A stretch of DNA of 64,000 nt from Mytilisepta virgata (GCA_028015205.1 CM051514.1:39076150-39140149); one strand, 5' to 3'; shown: positions 27,701 to 36,352, numbered from the stretch's first letter. Notes: a model not told the origin generated them from the letters alone. Numbers and translations are program-made.

Positions 27701-30700
27701 TCGCACAAACTTATCAGTACCTTAATAATGAGGGGCAATATTCATGCAATAGCCTTTTACTTTCAAATTGGCAAGAAAACCATATTCATTACCAATGACA
27801 CCATGATTTTTAAGAAATAATGAACTATGTGCATTACGGTCACATTACTACTGGTAATCTCTCTTATTTTCTGTGATAAATATTTTATTATTACAATAAT
27901 TTCATACAGTATATATATAGTTAAGTCAGAAACAGACAATTCCATATTCTAATGCAATATTTCAATATTTCTTTATCGGTCTATCACTTTGTGGAAGTTC
28001 ACTAGAACTCATTAACTCTGCAATGCCCCTATTCTGATATTGACTTTGGATGACCTGCCATTTTTGTTATGGTCAAAGTTGGTGGACCATATTTTCTAAA
28101 TTTCTAAATTAAAAATAATTAACTCTTATTCTGAACTACATTTTGTAAGATTTAATCCAAATATGTAATATTCAATAATTCACACAACCAAATATATTTA
28201 ATGCCTATATTTTAAACTGGAAGTGCTCAAATGGCATCATATTGTTTTTTGACATTTCGGTAATTTTTATGAAAAATAAGGACAAAATAGGAAATGAGCT
28301 GTCAAACTCAGAGAAAATCAGATTTATACTTCAATACTGTTTGACGACATAACCTATACAGTCCCAAACCAATAACATGATTTTTTTCCATTGGAAAAAT
28401 TCTGCTGATAAAAAAAAATACTTAAATTACTGCATTAGAATCAAGAAAAATCAACAGTATTTTAAGCTTTACAGACGTCAATCTTGATTTTACTGGTGCA
28501 AATACATGTATGATTTTACATAGCTCTGCTATAGGACACAATTTGCAACAGGAAAATCTAAAAAAAAAATTCCACAAATCTTATAATGCATAGTTATACC
28601 ATAAATAGGAAAACATGTACATTCAGGTATGTTAATGCCATTTATATAAGCTGCAAGTTATCATAGTTACCATTTCAGCATCTGAGAACATCAGACATGT
28701 TTTTTATGGATGCATGTATGAATAAAAGGCAGAAGACATGTTATAAACCATTTCCCAGTCTTAAATTGTTACAATATATCTACATGTACCATAAGCATAA
28801 TTACAATTCCCTTTTTCATCCAAGTTGTGGGTTATTAGGCTCCAAGGAAATAATATCTGTGGTGCTGGTTAACTCAATATGACTCTTCATTTTTAGTTTT
28901 GGCCTAAATTTTTTTATATATTTTTTCTATTGAAATGTAATGGAATTACCGGGAATTTTAATTTTACACCGTCTAAACAAAGTGGAAAAATATTTATTAT
29001 TATTTATTATCAACATGACCTTACACATGTACTTTTTTCAGCATGTAACCACAAGTATTTATTTAACTGGCCCTATATCTAATTCTTCAGTCTTGGAAAT
29101 AACAATGAGAAATTTGTGAACTCCATTCCTTAATAAAATTATAGTCTGTTTTATTATTCTATCGATTACATGAATGTGTACATGTACATGTACTTCACAA
29201 AACTGCTGATTACTTACTTGTTAAAAATAATTTTACCGTCTATGATGCCAATGAAGTTTCACTTAACACTTCATTAACCATTTAAAACTTTACCACAGTG
29301 TACTACTGTACAGCAGAATTATTTAGAGTTTTATATTCGCTATGTTTGTGGTAAGAGAAGAAACACAGAAATAAAAACCCCGTAAATAATTATTTTTATA
29401 TTTCATCCATGTCGGTTGGCATATACAGTCCTTTACATGATACCACACTTCCTGGATAATGAAACAAAAAATTATTGAATTCAAAGTTTATATAAGAAAT
29501 GGATTCATTCAGAAATTTCTCAACATTAATTTACATATACTACTGGGAAACAGACTATAACCTGCTATACGTGGATGTATATTGGTATAACATGCAATTT
29601 GTCTCTACTTACTCTTGCTCTTGGTATAATTGGTCCATGGGGATTTGTAATGAGCTTCAAGTAAACAAACTCAATGGTCATTTTAAAACAATGCCCTTTT
29701 TTCTATTAACATATACTTATAATTTCATCAGGGAAATTAAAATCTATTAAACGGTCAAAGTGTTCCAGCTAGAAGTTTCAATTAGAGAGGAATTTATAGG
29801 ATAACAGACATTCAAGTGTAATTTGACCATAAAAAAGGGAAAATTCAACATTTCAAAAGTACACTTTTCTAAGCCACAAAGGAACGATAGTCCATTTCCC
29901 CTAACATATTTTCATTCCTTCATTTTGTATTATTTATTTCCATAAAAAGTGATATATATATATAATGTATAGGACAAAGAACCACAGCTCCCCTATAAAT
30001 TTTTTGTACTTTGTGATAGCTGGAACACTTGACCATTATGATCAATGGTTAAAAATAAAATTACATATATAATAATTTCAATCTGATTAAATACATGTAT
30101 GTTGTTCACTTTCTCTGTGAATAATATATGTTGTACCTACATAGGTTAGTATCTCATGTACATGTATCTTTATTTCTATTGGTTAACATATCAACAAAAG
30201 AATGTTTACAGATCCATATACACTACTAATAATGTTATAGTAAGTGTCTCTTATACTTGAACAAATCAGGCCTGAAAGCAAATATTTTCCTGACTGACCC
30301 TACTTTTCACCAGTAAGTCTAAAACATTTTATTGCAAAAAAAGTAAAATTTTGTAAATCCAGATTTTTTTCTTCTTAATACTTGGAATCCACATAATCAT
30401 CTGAGTGCTTTATAACATACATGTATCTGTATTAAGAAAGTGTTTTAGTAACCAAGATAAAAAACAGGGCATGCTAGCTCTCGAATTCTCTTAAACAAAT
30501 AAAACATTTGGACAAAGAAAAATGTTTTCCCTTCCAATCTACCCTACATGTACTTTTTACACAGATGAAACAGAAAACACACAATTAAGCTTATTTTTGG
30601 TCATATGTAAAATTTAATTATATTTCACATTATTAATGGAATGATCATTAATTAACCAAATTTTAATTCCCAATCTACTTGTACAAATGTATATGAGTGG

Positions 30701-33700
30701 GTTTACAAAAAAATATTTCTTCAAAACAATATTTCTCAAGATACTGGAACATTATTCAAGAAACAAAACAGATCAGTTTACGTCAAAGCTCTTAAACTTT
30801 GAACTTTGTAAGTATCGGAGAAGCAAAGTTTTTCTTTTGATAATAATTACTAAGTAGCTTTATTCCTCACGTATTTCAATGTAAATTAATTCATGCTTAT
30901 TCAGGATACATCAAAAATAAACTTATCAATAAATCCTTTGAGTAGGTGGAAAGTGGGTTGATCACCAGTAAAATAAGGCACGTGATTTCGACTTTCACTT
31001 GTAAAGGGATACAGGTTGGGTAGGCTCTAATCTAAACCTTGTGAAAGATCACTACAGACCCCTCAAGGAACTTGTAGAACTTTCTCATGTACTTATAAAA
31101 TATTAGCAAACATTGTCTGGTAATAGAGATTGTCTTTTGTGATATTGTAAACATAATAACTTAAAAGTCAAAATATTTTTTTTTCAAACCCAAAATTTAT
31201 ATAAAATATAATCAATTACCATTCCATTATACCAATTTGGATTTACAAGATATATATGTACAGTTCAACAAACCATGTTTCATCGTTAGAGAGCAAAGCC
31301 AAAAATATGGAAATTTGTAATATTAACCCTAAAATTTTGTGTAGCATTTCTTTAAATTTAATCAAAAATCTTTTTTTACTAAAATTTTGGAACAATCAAA
31401 AATGTTTTCGCTTCAAAAAATAGGTCCATATTCCTTGAATGCAAAATAAAGAAAAAAGTGCTGCAGTCAAATTTACAGAAATATACATCCAAAAGTTGCA
31501 AAGAAAGGGAGACAACTCCCAGAGAACTGAATTATGCAAGCCTAAATTTAATTTCTTTCTGTTCAAGATTGTCCTATTTTATAATTTCATAATTTTACAA
31601 TTATATAGTAGTTGACTAAGTAGGTACACTGTTTCTCAAAAAACTAAAAGACCTTTTTCATCTTACACTGCAAAATCAGTTTCTCAATTATAACATTTAC
31701 AATCCGATCTTTTCTTAAAAACTACAGATTATTGTCAAAAACCATTTTCATTTAAAAACTGACATGCTCTTATACCTGTTGTTCTCATAATTAATACACT
31801 ATGAAATGCAAATTACCTGTTGTGCTCGTTCATGTTTATTTGGATGCCGAGGTGGTTTCCAAGTTCTTTCATGTGTATCCTTGTTTATATAGAATAATCT
31901 GTTTGTTTCTGGATCATGAAACATATCCCACACATCCAGTAAAGTTTTTATAAAATCACATTTGGCCACATCTGGTGACGGAGGCTCAGGCCTTTGTGGA
32001 AATGTGGTAATATTTGCATAATCCTATAGAAAAAAAGTAAAAATAGATAACATTTGAAGGTTCCCACAAATGTTTCTTCACTATTCTGTTCTTAAGGATG
32101 CTCACTGGTCATGTTTTGGTCTTTTTGTCAGATTTTCGGAATCCTCGGGTTTTATCCATTTATTAAACATGAAATATTTTGCCCATGAACCCCCACTTTT
32201 TCTTTTATAATTCATTCATATATACCTTAAAATGGTATTTGACAAAAATTTTTGAAATCCTTTTTATTTTTTCACACATTTTGAGAGACTGAAGTTGTCA
32301 ATGCAAAGACAATGAAAAATCCAGAGAAAACCCATTTCCTGCAAATTTTCAAGGTCTTATAGCTCTAAAATGAGCACATGAACCTATATTTTTTTCTTGC
32401 TTATTTGTTTACTATTCATATGTTCTCTCAAACTAAAACACCTATTTCGATTCCTATTTATTTCCTATTAGACCAGTGATCATCCTTAAACGTTTCCCAA
32501 TTTATAGTCTTGTTTCATCCATTTGCAGTGACAACACAGCATGATATTTCTATTAGGGATATGCAGCTACAATTTATAAACAGCCCCTGCACCCTCAATT
32601 TATAATCTGATATCTAAAGAACCTCGAGTACACTGAACATAGCACCTGACAATCCAGATCGGATGATCCTTAAATTTTGAGATAATTTCCTTTACATCTG
32701 CAATCTAAATTGTGAAGTATTTCCAATCACTGCAATGAGACAGACTGTCCTTTTTCAGGCTAAATAACTGGGGTAAAATAATGGCAGTTATTTCTGAAAA
32801 AAAATGTGTCTGATTGAAAGCTAACTTAATTTACCTTCATTTAACTGTTAGGAGCTGTATGTCCGACTACCAAACTAGATTACCAAACTAATTTCCATTG
32901 GAAAATACATTTGTAGTTAAAATGATCTCAAATTAGATTAAGAAACAACTATCTTTAGAAGATAAAAATATGAAATAACTATACAAATTTAACAACTGCA
33001 GTTGTTCATTGAATTTGTGTTTTTGACATAATATTGTTATATAATGATTTTCCATTTCTGTGTAAGATCAAGAAAAAAGCCAGAATTGTAACACGTTATG
33101 CATTTTAAGACTCAATACGTAAAAAAAAATTCTAGACATTCTAAATGCATTCTACAGGGCATTTTATTTTTACTTTTGCTTATGGTAGACACAAAACAAT
33201 ACGGTACATACTTTGTAAGGCTGATGGAGATATAGAAATGATTTCTCCTGGCCTAAGTGCCCACTTTGGGCTTTTCTTTTTTATCTATAGCTCGACATGT
33301 GCATCAATGGTTACTTTTAGTTCTTATCAATAACATCATGTCCTTATTTGATGCTACCTGGTATTTAACACTGAGGTGAAAATAAAAAGTATAAGGTAGC
33401 TAAGGGCCATCTTGAAAATCGAATAGGGTGTGAGTTTTTTCTATGTGCTGAACTCCTCACTGCAACTTTATAAAAAACTGCAATAAAGCTGTTTTTCATT
33501 TGCATAAAGTTGTGTAACTTGCATGTGTGTATTTTGTTTCAAAAAATTATTGAATTATTTTCTTACCTACTATGATCCAAGGAGACAACACCTTTTCACC
33601 ACTCATTCTTACTTACAGTTGGAGACTAACACAAAATGTTTACAATTCCTTAGGCTTTAACAAACTATATGTCTGACTTACACTATTTGTTGAATCCCCT

Positions 33701-34272
33701 TCATCTTTCAGGTTTATGCCTGCATCTGTTCTGTACTCGTCTAAATTAACATAAACCCCATTATCATCGGTCTCGGATAAACTTCTTCTGAATGGCACAG
33801 TTACTGCTGATACGTGTATCGACGATAATCCTGGTTCTGATTTCTTTTTTAAACTTGATTTTCCTTTGCCAAATGTAACTCCTACTTCACTTGTATTTAT
33901 ATAGTCATTTGACCTTGGATACGCCATATCTGTTATCACATTTTCACTTCCTGTGAAATTTATACCATCTTGCTTCTCATTATTATTGTCAGTATTAGAT
34001 TCGGTCGAGTGGTTTGAGCGGGGCGAATGTTTCTCATCATTATCTACAACTTTAACATAAGTAGCTGGCACGTAAAAAGTAATTTCGTTTGCACTGCCTG
34101 CATCTCTTACTACTTCCCACCAATCACCGCTCTTAGATATCAAGTGGTATTCATCCCCCTCTCGCATTGATATCACGTGACCATCGTCATCTTTATACGA
34201 ATAATCATATAATGCTCTTAACCTTGTAGTGGGAAAGTCCAGGTCATTTAAGTCTTCTTCATCAAGTGACAT
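618..34272 (-). CDS. ARHGAP12-like: RhoGAP of the ARHGAP9/12/15/27 group, N-terminal part (gene-level entry, 8 exons, 3' end outside window)
   Basis: Eight coding exons on the minus strand, each bounded by AG and GT and all phase-compatible, give 512 residues: 33682-34272, 31817-32023, 11426-11578, 10673-10753, 9750-9974, 5234-5269 (less certain), 1792-1850, 618-801. Order of domains: SH3 (about residues 15-77, with ALYDY and a WW pair), WW1 (228-256), a degenerate WW (297-318) joined to a canonical WW (318-344), a Ser/Pro-rich linker (345-419), then the start of a PH domain (from about 435). This SH3-WW-PH order is specific to the ARHGAP9/12/15/27 group; three WW segments most resemble ARHGAP27 (CAMGAP1). 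Members inactivate Rho-family GTPases such as Rac1 and Cdc42 at membranes and junctions. The rest of PH and the catalytic RhoGAP domain must lie left of base 1. An invertebrate usually has one ancestor-like copy, so the paralogue name is only approximate. Confidence 0.88.
1270..1440 (-). repeat. dispersed repeat S with TGACGTCAT core, copy 1
   Basis: AATCTAGGGATAACATGACG followed by TCAT, with GTCATGAAAATGG before it and CCAGGAGATGATATTC after it. Inverted against 12680-12850. Partial copies at about 2828-2900 and 23625-23755. Confidence 0.65.
1792..1850 (-). CDS. ARHGAP12-like: ARHGAP exon 7: start of PH domain
   Basis: 59 bp, phase 0 in and phase 2 out, acceptor TTTTTAG, donor GTAAGTC. It encodes EPFSGTVSRAKILENNKKIK, the first beta strand of the PH domain (G-x-V-x-R-A-K-I, then N-x-K-K). 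It matches the family pattern of a lysine-rich turn before KNW and joins in phase to the KNWVTCY exon. Confidence 0.87.
2001..2128. mobile_element. 128-bp foldback MITE
   Basis: GGTCCCTATTTCACAAACAT at the left is matched on the reverse strand of the right end by GGTCCCATTTCACAAATATT, and both continue for several bases. No coding. Confidence 0.65.
2155..2516 (-). mobile_element. tRNA-derived SINE
   Basis: On the minus strand a tRNA-like head starts near 2516 with an A-box-like TGGTCTCGTGGTAGCG and a B-box-like GGGTTTCATCCCC. The body follows (GCTAGCACGTTAAGAATATG in part), ending in a CCATCCATCCATCC tail. A decayed relative is at 21362-21600. Confidence 0.65.
3181..3639. mobile_element. TA-flanked MITE with Tc1/mariner or pogo-like ends (459 bp)
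   Basis: Left end TACAGTCGAAATTCGGTAGC, right end (reversed) TACAGTAGAACTTTGATGGC; both continue to a shared CTCGAACTC-like sequence. A TA target and CAGT-AA-C-T-CG ends fit Tigger/pogo-type elements. Non-coding. Confidence 0.7.
4451..5147. mobile_element. TTAA-flanked element of another family (697 bp)
   Basis: TTAAGGGTATATCCAACAGT at 4451 and, on the other strand from 5147, TTAAGGGCATATCCACCAGT: inverted repeats of 20 bp with two or three mismatches. The frame at 4525-4734 inside shows no recognisable domain. Confidence 0.7.
5234..5269 (-). CDS. ARHGAP12-like: candidate 36-nt microexon of the ARHGAP gene
   Basis: Twelve codons, DPNVEKVYPPQQ, lie between an acceptor ending TATAG and a donor GTTAGT. 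Entry and exit are phase 0, so the exon can be included or skipped without changing the frame of its neighbours. Exons 5 and 7 also join in frame if it is skipped. The Tyr-Pro-Pro content suits the linker before the PH domain. The call rests on splice signals, phase and open frame only; no domain confirms it. Confidence 0.5.
6072..6720 (-). mobile_element. decayed AGCTCACC-type element, minus orientation
   Basis: At 6072, AAAGGCTCACAGGAGCCT followed by GTGTTGCTCA is the reverse complement of the terminal stem-loop of this family (compare 51222-51260). The body carries phrases such as CCATCTTGGTTGG and GGCCATATTGGTTGG. The opening hairpin was not found, so the right limit is a guess. ORFs at 6042-6712 are products of this repeat. 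Confidence 0.45.
6796..7566 (+). mobile_element. GTCGAGC-type hairpin tandem element, copy 1
   Basis: Opens GTCGAGCCTGCGAC..GTCACAGAAAGCTCGA (6801-6835), then a GGCGGC-rich patch. Units of about 170 bp follow, each with GACCTTGACCTCATTTTCATGG and ATATTTGGTGTATGGAAGGA or close forms. The end is GCGAGACATTTCTGTG. The last two units (about 7230-7375 and 7376-7510) are nearly identical. The ORF at 7233-7508 is two copies of the unit read through, not a gene. Confidence 0.7.
7570..9749. other. intronic stretch, nothing identified
   Basis: AT-rich part of the intron between ARHGAP exons 5 and 6. Frames at 7613 and 8819 have no recognisable domain or splice signals in phase with the gene. Confidence 0.5.
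9750..9974 (-). CDS. ARHGAP12-like: ARHGAP exon 5: Ser/Pro-rich linker
   Basis: Residues 345-419, 75 codons, phase 0 at both ends. Acceptor CATCTACAG and consensus donor GTAAGT at 9749-9744. The sequence is rich in Ser, Pro, Thr and Arg (ELPSPHMSPQTSRTRSPQIG; TSPPPRAQT) and is probably disordered, with possible SH3-ligand or phosphorylation sites. It occupies the WW-to-PH linker position of the family. No domain is visible. Confidence 0.8.
10673..10753 (-). CDS. ARHGAP12-like: ARHGAP exon 4: WW domain
   Basis: Residues 318-344, 27 codons, phase 0 at both ends, acceptor TTTTTTTCACAG, donor GTTTGG. It encodes WMSSINTDGKRYFYKVGSTE then TAWDLPK: first Trp, DGKRYFY strand, second Trp and closing Pro of a WW domain. 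Confidence 0.88.
10835..11290 (+). repeat. tandem-like repeat with GACCTTGACCTT units
   Basis: About three diverged units of roughly 135 bp, each with a TTTGTGACCTTGACCTT-like phrase (10832, 10993, 11131), ending GACAGACAAACAGACAACCC. It resembles the hairpin tandem families, but no opening hairpin was found. Lies in the 672-bp intron between two WW exons. Confidence 0.45.
11426..11578 (-). CDS. ARHGAP12-like: ARHGAP exon 3: linker and degenerate WW segment
   Basis: Residues 267-317, 51 codons, phase 0 at both ends. Acceptor TTTTAACAG. The donor GTTTGA is weak. The 3' half reads PEGWSVEETKEGTVYTNSEN, which looks like the first strands of a WW domain without the second Trp-Pro. It joins directly to the canonical WW of the next exon, as in the tandem WW region of ARHGAP27 and ARHGAP12. 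Confidence 0.85.
12109..12217. repeat. 109-bp imperfect palindrome
   Basis: AATTTATCGATGTATAAAGG and GACCAGTTCACTCACAAACT on the left pair with the right arm (AGTTTGTGAGTGACCTGGTC, then the complement of the outer part). Probably a MITE or foldback unit. Confidence 0.7.
12680..12850 (+). repeat. dispersed repeat S, copy 2
   Basis: Reads AATATCATCTCCTGGTACCC, then ATGACGTCATGTTATCCCTT, then ATTTCATGACTTTTC: the complement of 1270-1440 in the same order. Confidence 0.65.
12987..13384 (+). mobile_element. TTAA-flanked MITE, copy 1 (398 bp)
   Basis: TTAA at 12987-12990 and 13381-13384 bounds an element with imperfect terminal inverted repeats (GGATGCTAGCTGATCA on the left; GGATGATCGCTGGTC on the reverse of the right). 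The TTAA target is typical of piggyBac-type insertion. No coding capacity. A copy of identical length is at 32092. Confidence 0.75.
13385..16080. other. intronic stretch, no gene seen
   Basis: Part of the large ARHGAP intron. Frames at 14702-15329 and 15474-15812 have no recognisable domain and no convincing splice context. Otherwise AT-rich sequence, a G-run at 14461 and a short CA run at 14571. Confidence 0.5.
14004..14090 (+). mobile_element. possible tRNA-derived SINE head
   Basis: TAGTATAGTGGTCGGCACAT (A-box-like) and CTGGTTCAGGGTG (B-box-like) lie about 45 bp apart, as in tRNA genes. The sequence does not fold as an intact tRNA, so a SINE remnant is likelier than a gene. Confidence 0.3.
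16082..17105 (-). mobile_element. GTCGAGC-type hairpin tandem element, copy 2, inverted
   Basis: Reverse-complement copy of the element at 6796. The plus strand starts GTGGACACACTGAAATGTCT CGCC, carries CCATGAAAATGAGGTCA units at about 16505, 16627 and 16925, and ends with the GCCGCC patch and a decayed opening hairpin near 17055-17105. The spurious ORFs at 16414-16659 and 16796-17011 are its units. Confidence 0.65.
17110..17694 (-). mobile_element. AGCTCACC-type element, minus orientation
   Basis: The minus strand opens near 17694 with AGCTTATCTGGCC..GGCCTTGTGAGCT and TTTTGCCACC. Three or so diverged units of about 130-150 bp follow, each with CCATCTTGAATTTCCGAT or a decayed form, and GTAGAGGTTCATCCAA (plus-strand reading). 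The boundary at the left is uncertain because it abuts another element. Confidence 0.6.
17855..18032. mobile_element. MITE with CAGTCAAACCTG ends (178 bp)
   Basis: CAGTCAAACCTG at 17855-17866 and its exact reverse complement CAGGTTTGACTG at 18021-18032. Internally, GACCACCTG occurs twice. Ends of this kind occur on pogo/Tigger-like MITEs. Relatives with the same ends lie at about 21700 and 49642. Confidence 0.75.
18762..19040 (+). repeat. cluster of C and A/T homopolymer tracts
   Basis: At least six C runs of 9-18 bases alternate with A and T runs inside the 2.4-kb element. The exact lengths in the assembly are doubtful. Confidence 0.85.
19379..20162 (+). repeat. three near-identical 261-bp tandem units
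   Basis: Units start at TTTAATTTTGGACCCCGATT (19379, 19641, 19902), and each contains two related half-units (GATTCAGCATATCAAAGAAC and GATTCGGCATATCAAAGAAC). Only a handful of differences separate the units, so the array is young or homogenised. Confidence 0.85.
20645..20694 (+). repeat. (GAC)n trinucleotide microsatellite
   Basis: A run of GAC/ACG repeats with one CAG-type interruption, just inside the right end of the 2.4-kb element. It produces poly-Arg, poly-Ser and poly-Val ORFs in three frames, none of them real. Confidence 0.9.
21362..21600 (-). mobile_element. decayed SINE of the same family as 2155-2516
   Basis: Shares AATGTGCTAGCTCA-GAGG and CAGTCCGC (compare 2285-2315), ACCAGT-TTTGCTCTTACTCC (compare 2365-2390) and the order of blocks. 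The tRNA-like head near 21590 is eroded. Confidence 0.55.
21678..21865. mobile_element. MITE of the AAGGGCAC type, copy 1
   Basis: Shares TATAGCAAATCACTGTC and AATAAAGGGCAC with 49642-49820 and ends GGGTTTGACTGTACA. The left end is decayed. It contains no gene, although three short ORFs overlap it. Confidence 0.55.
22356..22512. repeat. 157-bp near-perfect palindrome
   Basis: Arms of about 55 bp: AATGAGAAACCAGAGTGAGT ... CTAACCAATGTAGGTAAGGG ... AGATAAT on the left and the complement on the right, with about 45 bp between. Few mismatches, so it would fold into a long hairpin in RNA or single-stranded DNA. Confidence 0.85.
23250..23587 (+). repeat. dispersed repeat R, copy 1
   Basis: Blocks CTACATCCG, CCAACGTCACA, GTTTGGCAAC, GGCATTTTCGTGTCTGAATA, CCTATGTTGCGG and CACCGTGAATTATTTCTC appear in the same order, inverted, at 59861-60178. 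The frame at 23271-23513 is part of it. Confidence 0.7.
23625..23755 (+). repeat. dispersed repeat S, copy 3 (partial)
   Basis: TATAATCTCCTGGTACC, then AATGACATCATATTTTCCCT AGATTACACACC. It follows repeat R directly. Confidence 0.55.
24739..24781 (+). repeat. adjacent T and G homopolymer tracts
   Basis: About 19 T followed by about 22 G. Such tracts are prone to length error and slippage. The ORF through it is not a gene. Confidence 0.9.
26285..26398. repeat. 114-bp palindrome with about 50-bp arms
   Basis: Left arm has ATATATCATGTGGAATATCT and right arm the complement with some mismatches (AGATGTTCCACATGATATA). GGCA lies at one end and TGCC at the other. In an ARHGAP intron. Confidence 0.75.
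29753..30036. mobile_element. MITE with GTGTTCCAGCTA ends (284 bp)
   Basis: CGGTCAAAGTGTTCCAGCTA at 29753 is matched by ATGGTCAAGTGTTCCAGCTA on the reverse strand from 30036, a 20-bp terminal inverted repeat with one gap and one mismatch. Non-coding. Confidence 0.7.
31817..32023 (-). CDS. ARHGAP12-like: ARHGAP exon 2: first WW domain
   Basis: Residues 198-266, 69 codons, phase 0 at both ends, acceptor TTTCTATAG and donor GTAATT. A Pro-rich lead (RPEPPSP) is followed by a WW domain: VWDMFHDPETNRLFYINKDT then HERTWKPP, with both signature Trp, the aromatic FY pair and the final Pro. WW domains bind proline-rich ligands. The intron to exon 1 (32024-33681) contains a TTAA-flanked MITE at 32092-32489, so its acceptor is only about 70 bp from a mobile insertion. 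Confidence 0.9.
32092..32489 (+). mobile_element. TTAA-flanked MITE, copy 2 (398 bp)
   Basis: Same element and orientation as 12987-13384, also 398 bp including both TTAA, and about 95% identical by eye. Here the terminal inverted repeats are clear: GGATGCTCACTGGTC against GGATGATCACTGGTC, 14 of 15. It lies in ARHGAP intron 1. Confidence 0.8.
32490..33681. other. intronic stretch, nothing identified
   Basis: Remainder of ARHGAP intron 1. The frame at 33145-33333 on the plus strand is not supported by any family or splice evidence. Confidence 0.5.
33682..34272 (-). CDS. ARHGAP12-like: ARHGAP exon 1: start codon and SH3 domain
   Basis: Residues 1-197. The ATG at 34272-34270 opens MSLDEEDLNDLDFPTTRLRA, followed by an SH3 domain with the ALYDYSYKDDD start, the GDWWEVV core and the PATYVKV end that form the proline-peptide binding face. 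After it comes a polar Ser/Asn/Asp-rich stretch, probably disordered. The frame stays open to 33640, but a consensus donor GTAAGT at 33681-33676 ends the exon in phase 0, which fits the next exon. I chose this end over the read-through stop because the next exon continues the family's domain order. Confidence 0.88.
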
Positions 34273-35892
34273 TTTTCACTTTTTGAAACAGCTTTAGACA
34301 ATCTACTTTATTAATTGTAGCTACACTTAACTTATTATGTTATGACATTAACACATTCTGATAAAATCATGATTGTGGGTAATGGCAACTGCTTACTTAA
34401 CAACAATATAACATATATAATAAGTATGAAATCAAGAAACTGCTATTTTTTTAAGTTTCATACAATGGATCTTGATGCTGCAAACCGGTTATGAACAATC
34501 TTGAATATTTTGGGGGTTTTCCTAGAAATATTTGAACCTGTTTCTCACTTTGATTAAATTAAGTAGCATGACGTTTAATTGTTTTTCGTTTAGAATACAT
34601 ACAATACACAGTTCTACATTTTCTTAAGTAGGGGATTAATTTTAAAGAAAATCTTCAGGAAGAAAGTCCTTCTAATTCCGGAAGTTGACCGATGACATCG
34701 CCCACAGTTCGTTCTGTTTTCCTTTTACCGAAAGTGTATTGTAAAAACAATTCCTATTGGCCACAAACATTACCTACGAAATTTTTAACAGGTGCCCGAA
34801 GCGGGTAAATTTAAAATTGTTATTTTTCGGGATTTTTTAGACTATTGACAGCAAATAAGATTTAAGATATTTGTCCATTTTAAAGAGATTAACATAGCTA
34901 CATCGCACATGAGGTGAACATCTCCTCTTCTTCTTTTTGGTCTTAACCTCCTTCGGGTAGGAGAACCACCGGACCATGTGTATAATTTACTGATTAATAA
35001 CTTTTCGTTGTCTACAGCACTCATAATTTACATATATTTAACTTTACTGAAATTGCTATATGTACATTAAAACAATTTAACATTCACATTGGGCTAAAAT
35101 GTTAAAATATCCATTCTACTAAAAGGGCCAATTAAAATATTTAAAAATCGTAATTTTTATAAAACTTATAGTATCATATAAGGAATTCGTAAAAGCATTC
35201 ATTTACTAAAATGTAAAACAAAACAGGGAGCAAGGTTATTAGAATCTCAAATATTAAGACTATTTAACTATCATGACTATATTACTTTTATTTTCATATT
35301 TTCTTACCATTTTCAAAATTGATTTATTATAACCGAAAATTAACTTCCCTCTATTTTTTTTTAAATAGCTACGCTAAGATCTAATTAGGGTTTTAACAAA
35401 AACATAATATACCTCTGCACTTTTAATTAATTTTTTTCTCATACTCGGACGATCCGACAAACGGATATATAGAGAAGACGACAATATTCTTTAACTTTCT
35501 GACTCAAAAGTGTGGTGACAAACGAAAATTTTAGATTTGGAAAAAGATTGTGGTCACTGAGATATAAGAAATATCAAATATTTTATATAATTGATTGATT
35601 GATGAAAGGGTGTGGCGGTATTGCAGCAAATATCACGGCGATTATATAATAGAGGAAATAATTTGCTCTCTATACGGATATGTGTTGCAATAGTTTTGGT
35701 AATTGTCTAAAAAGTCTATAAAAATTAAAATTTGATAATAAATCGATATGACAAATAAAAAGTATCTCTTTCATTAGATAAAAAATAAGACGGAATGTAT
35801 TTTTTGCGAAACCGCGGATGTAACCCGGGCCGAAAGTATTAGATTACAAATGCACATGCATACTAAAATAGTGTAAATAATATAGTGTTACT
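34273..35892. promoter_or_regulatory. probable 5' flank of the ARHGAP gene
   Basis: Sequence just before the ARHGAP start codon. The part at about 34660-34810 has more CpG than its surroundings (CGGAAG, GACCGATGACATCGCCC), as a promoter might. No TATA box or start site can be assigned. A CTTCCGG-like ETS-type site is readable near 34677, on inference only. Confidence 0.25.
34842..35024 (-). other. small open frame upstream of the ARHGAP gene, function unknown
   Basis: A 60-codon frame starts MSAVDNEKLLISKLYTWSGG and continues with an Arg/Lys-rich run (PTRRRLRPKRRRG). I do not recognise it. It could be an alternative first exon of the downstream gene, a short upstream ORF or chance. A possible donor GTTAAG follows the Arg run but is weak. 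Confidence 0.2.
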
Positions 35893-36010
35893 AACTTGCT
35901 GATTCTGTATTGGTCTTTGTATTGATTCAAAGTTAGCTATATTGATCTCGAGGCCCGTAGAGCCGAGGGCCAAGGCAGCTGATCAAGAATCAATACAGAA
36001 TCAGCAAGTT
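35893..36010. repeat. inverted repeat with perfect 20-bp arms
   Basis: AACTTGCTGATTCTGTATTG at 35893-35912 is the exact reverse complement of 35991-36010. A further ATTGATTC/GAATCAAT pair lies inside. The about 78-bp centre is GC-richer than its surroundings. It could be a small foldback element. Confidence 0.75.
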
Positions 36011-36087
36011 CGTAACAATTTATTAAATAATCCAAACAGTCCGTATACAGCTGGTCGTGTGCATGTCTAGTCCGTATGACAACATAG

Positions 36088-36352
36088 TCTGTAAAACCGT
36101 TCCGTATGGAATTCCATATTGCCCTGTTTGGAAGCTGTATTGGCCTAGTGGATGCATAACGGGGCAATATGACCTTCCTTATTGCCCGGGTCGAAAATCT
36201 GTTTTAAATTATTAACCTGTATGTAAAACCGATCCGTATGGAATTCCATTTTGCTCTGCTTGGAAGCTGTATTGCCCTAGCGGATGCATAACGGGGCAAT
36301 ATGACTTTCCGTTTTGCCCTGGTCCGAACATCTGTATCAAATTATTAACGGG
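36088..36352 (+). repeat. tandem duplication, about 2 x 132 bp, diverged
   Basis: Two units start at TGTAAAACCG (36090 and 36222). Each holds CCGTATGGAATTCCAT and GCATAACGGGGCAATATGAC. Differences are scattered over the units, so the duplication is older than the one at 39613. No coding function is seen. Confidence 0.8.

Larger units (their letters stand above)
23760..31816. other. intronic stretch, no gene seen
   Basis: Rest of the large ARHGAP intron. Apart from the palindrome at 26285, the MITE at 29753 and homopolymers I see no exon, RNA gene or known repeat. The frame at 26827-27126 has low-complexity composition and no family resemblance. Confidence 0.5.

Noticed and set aside
35937..36167. 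76-residue minus-strand ORF near the inverted repeat
   Set aside because: It lies across the inverted repeat and the 132-bp tandem duplication, and shows no family resemblance.
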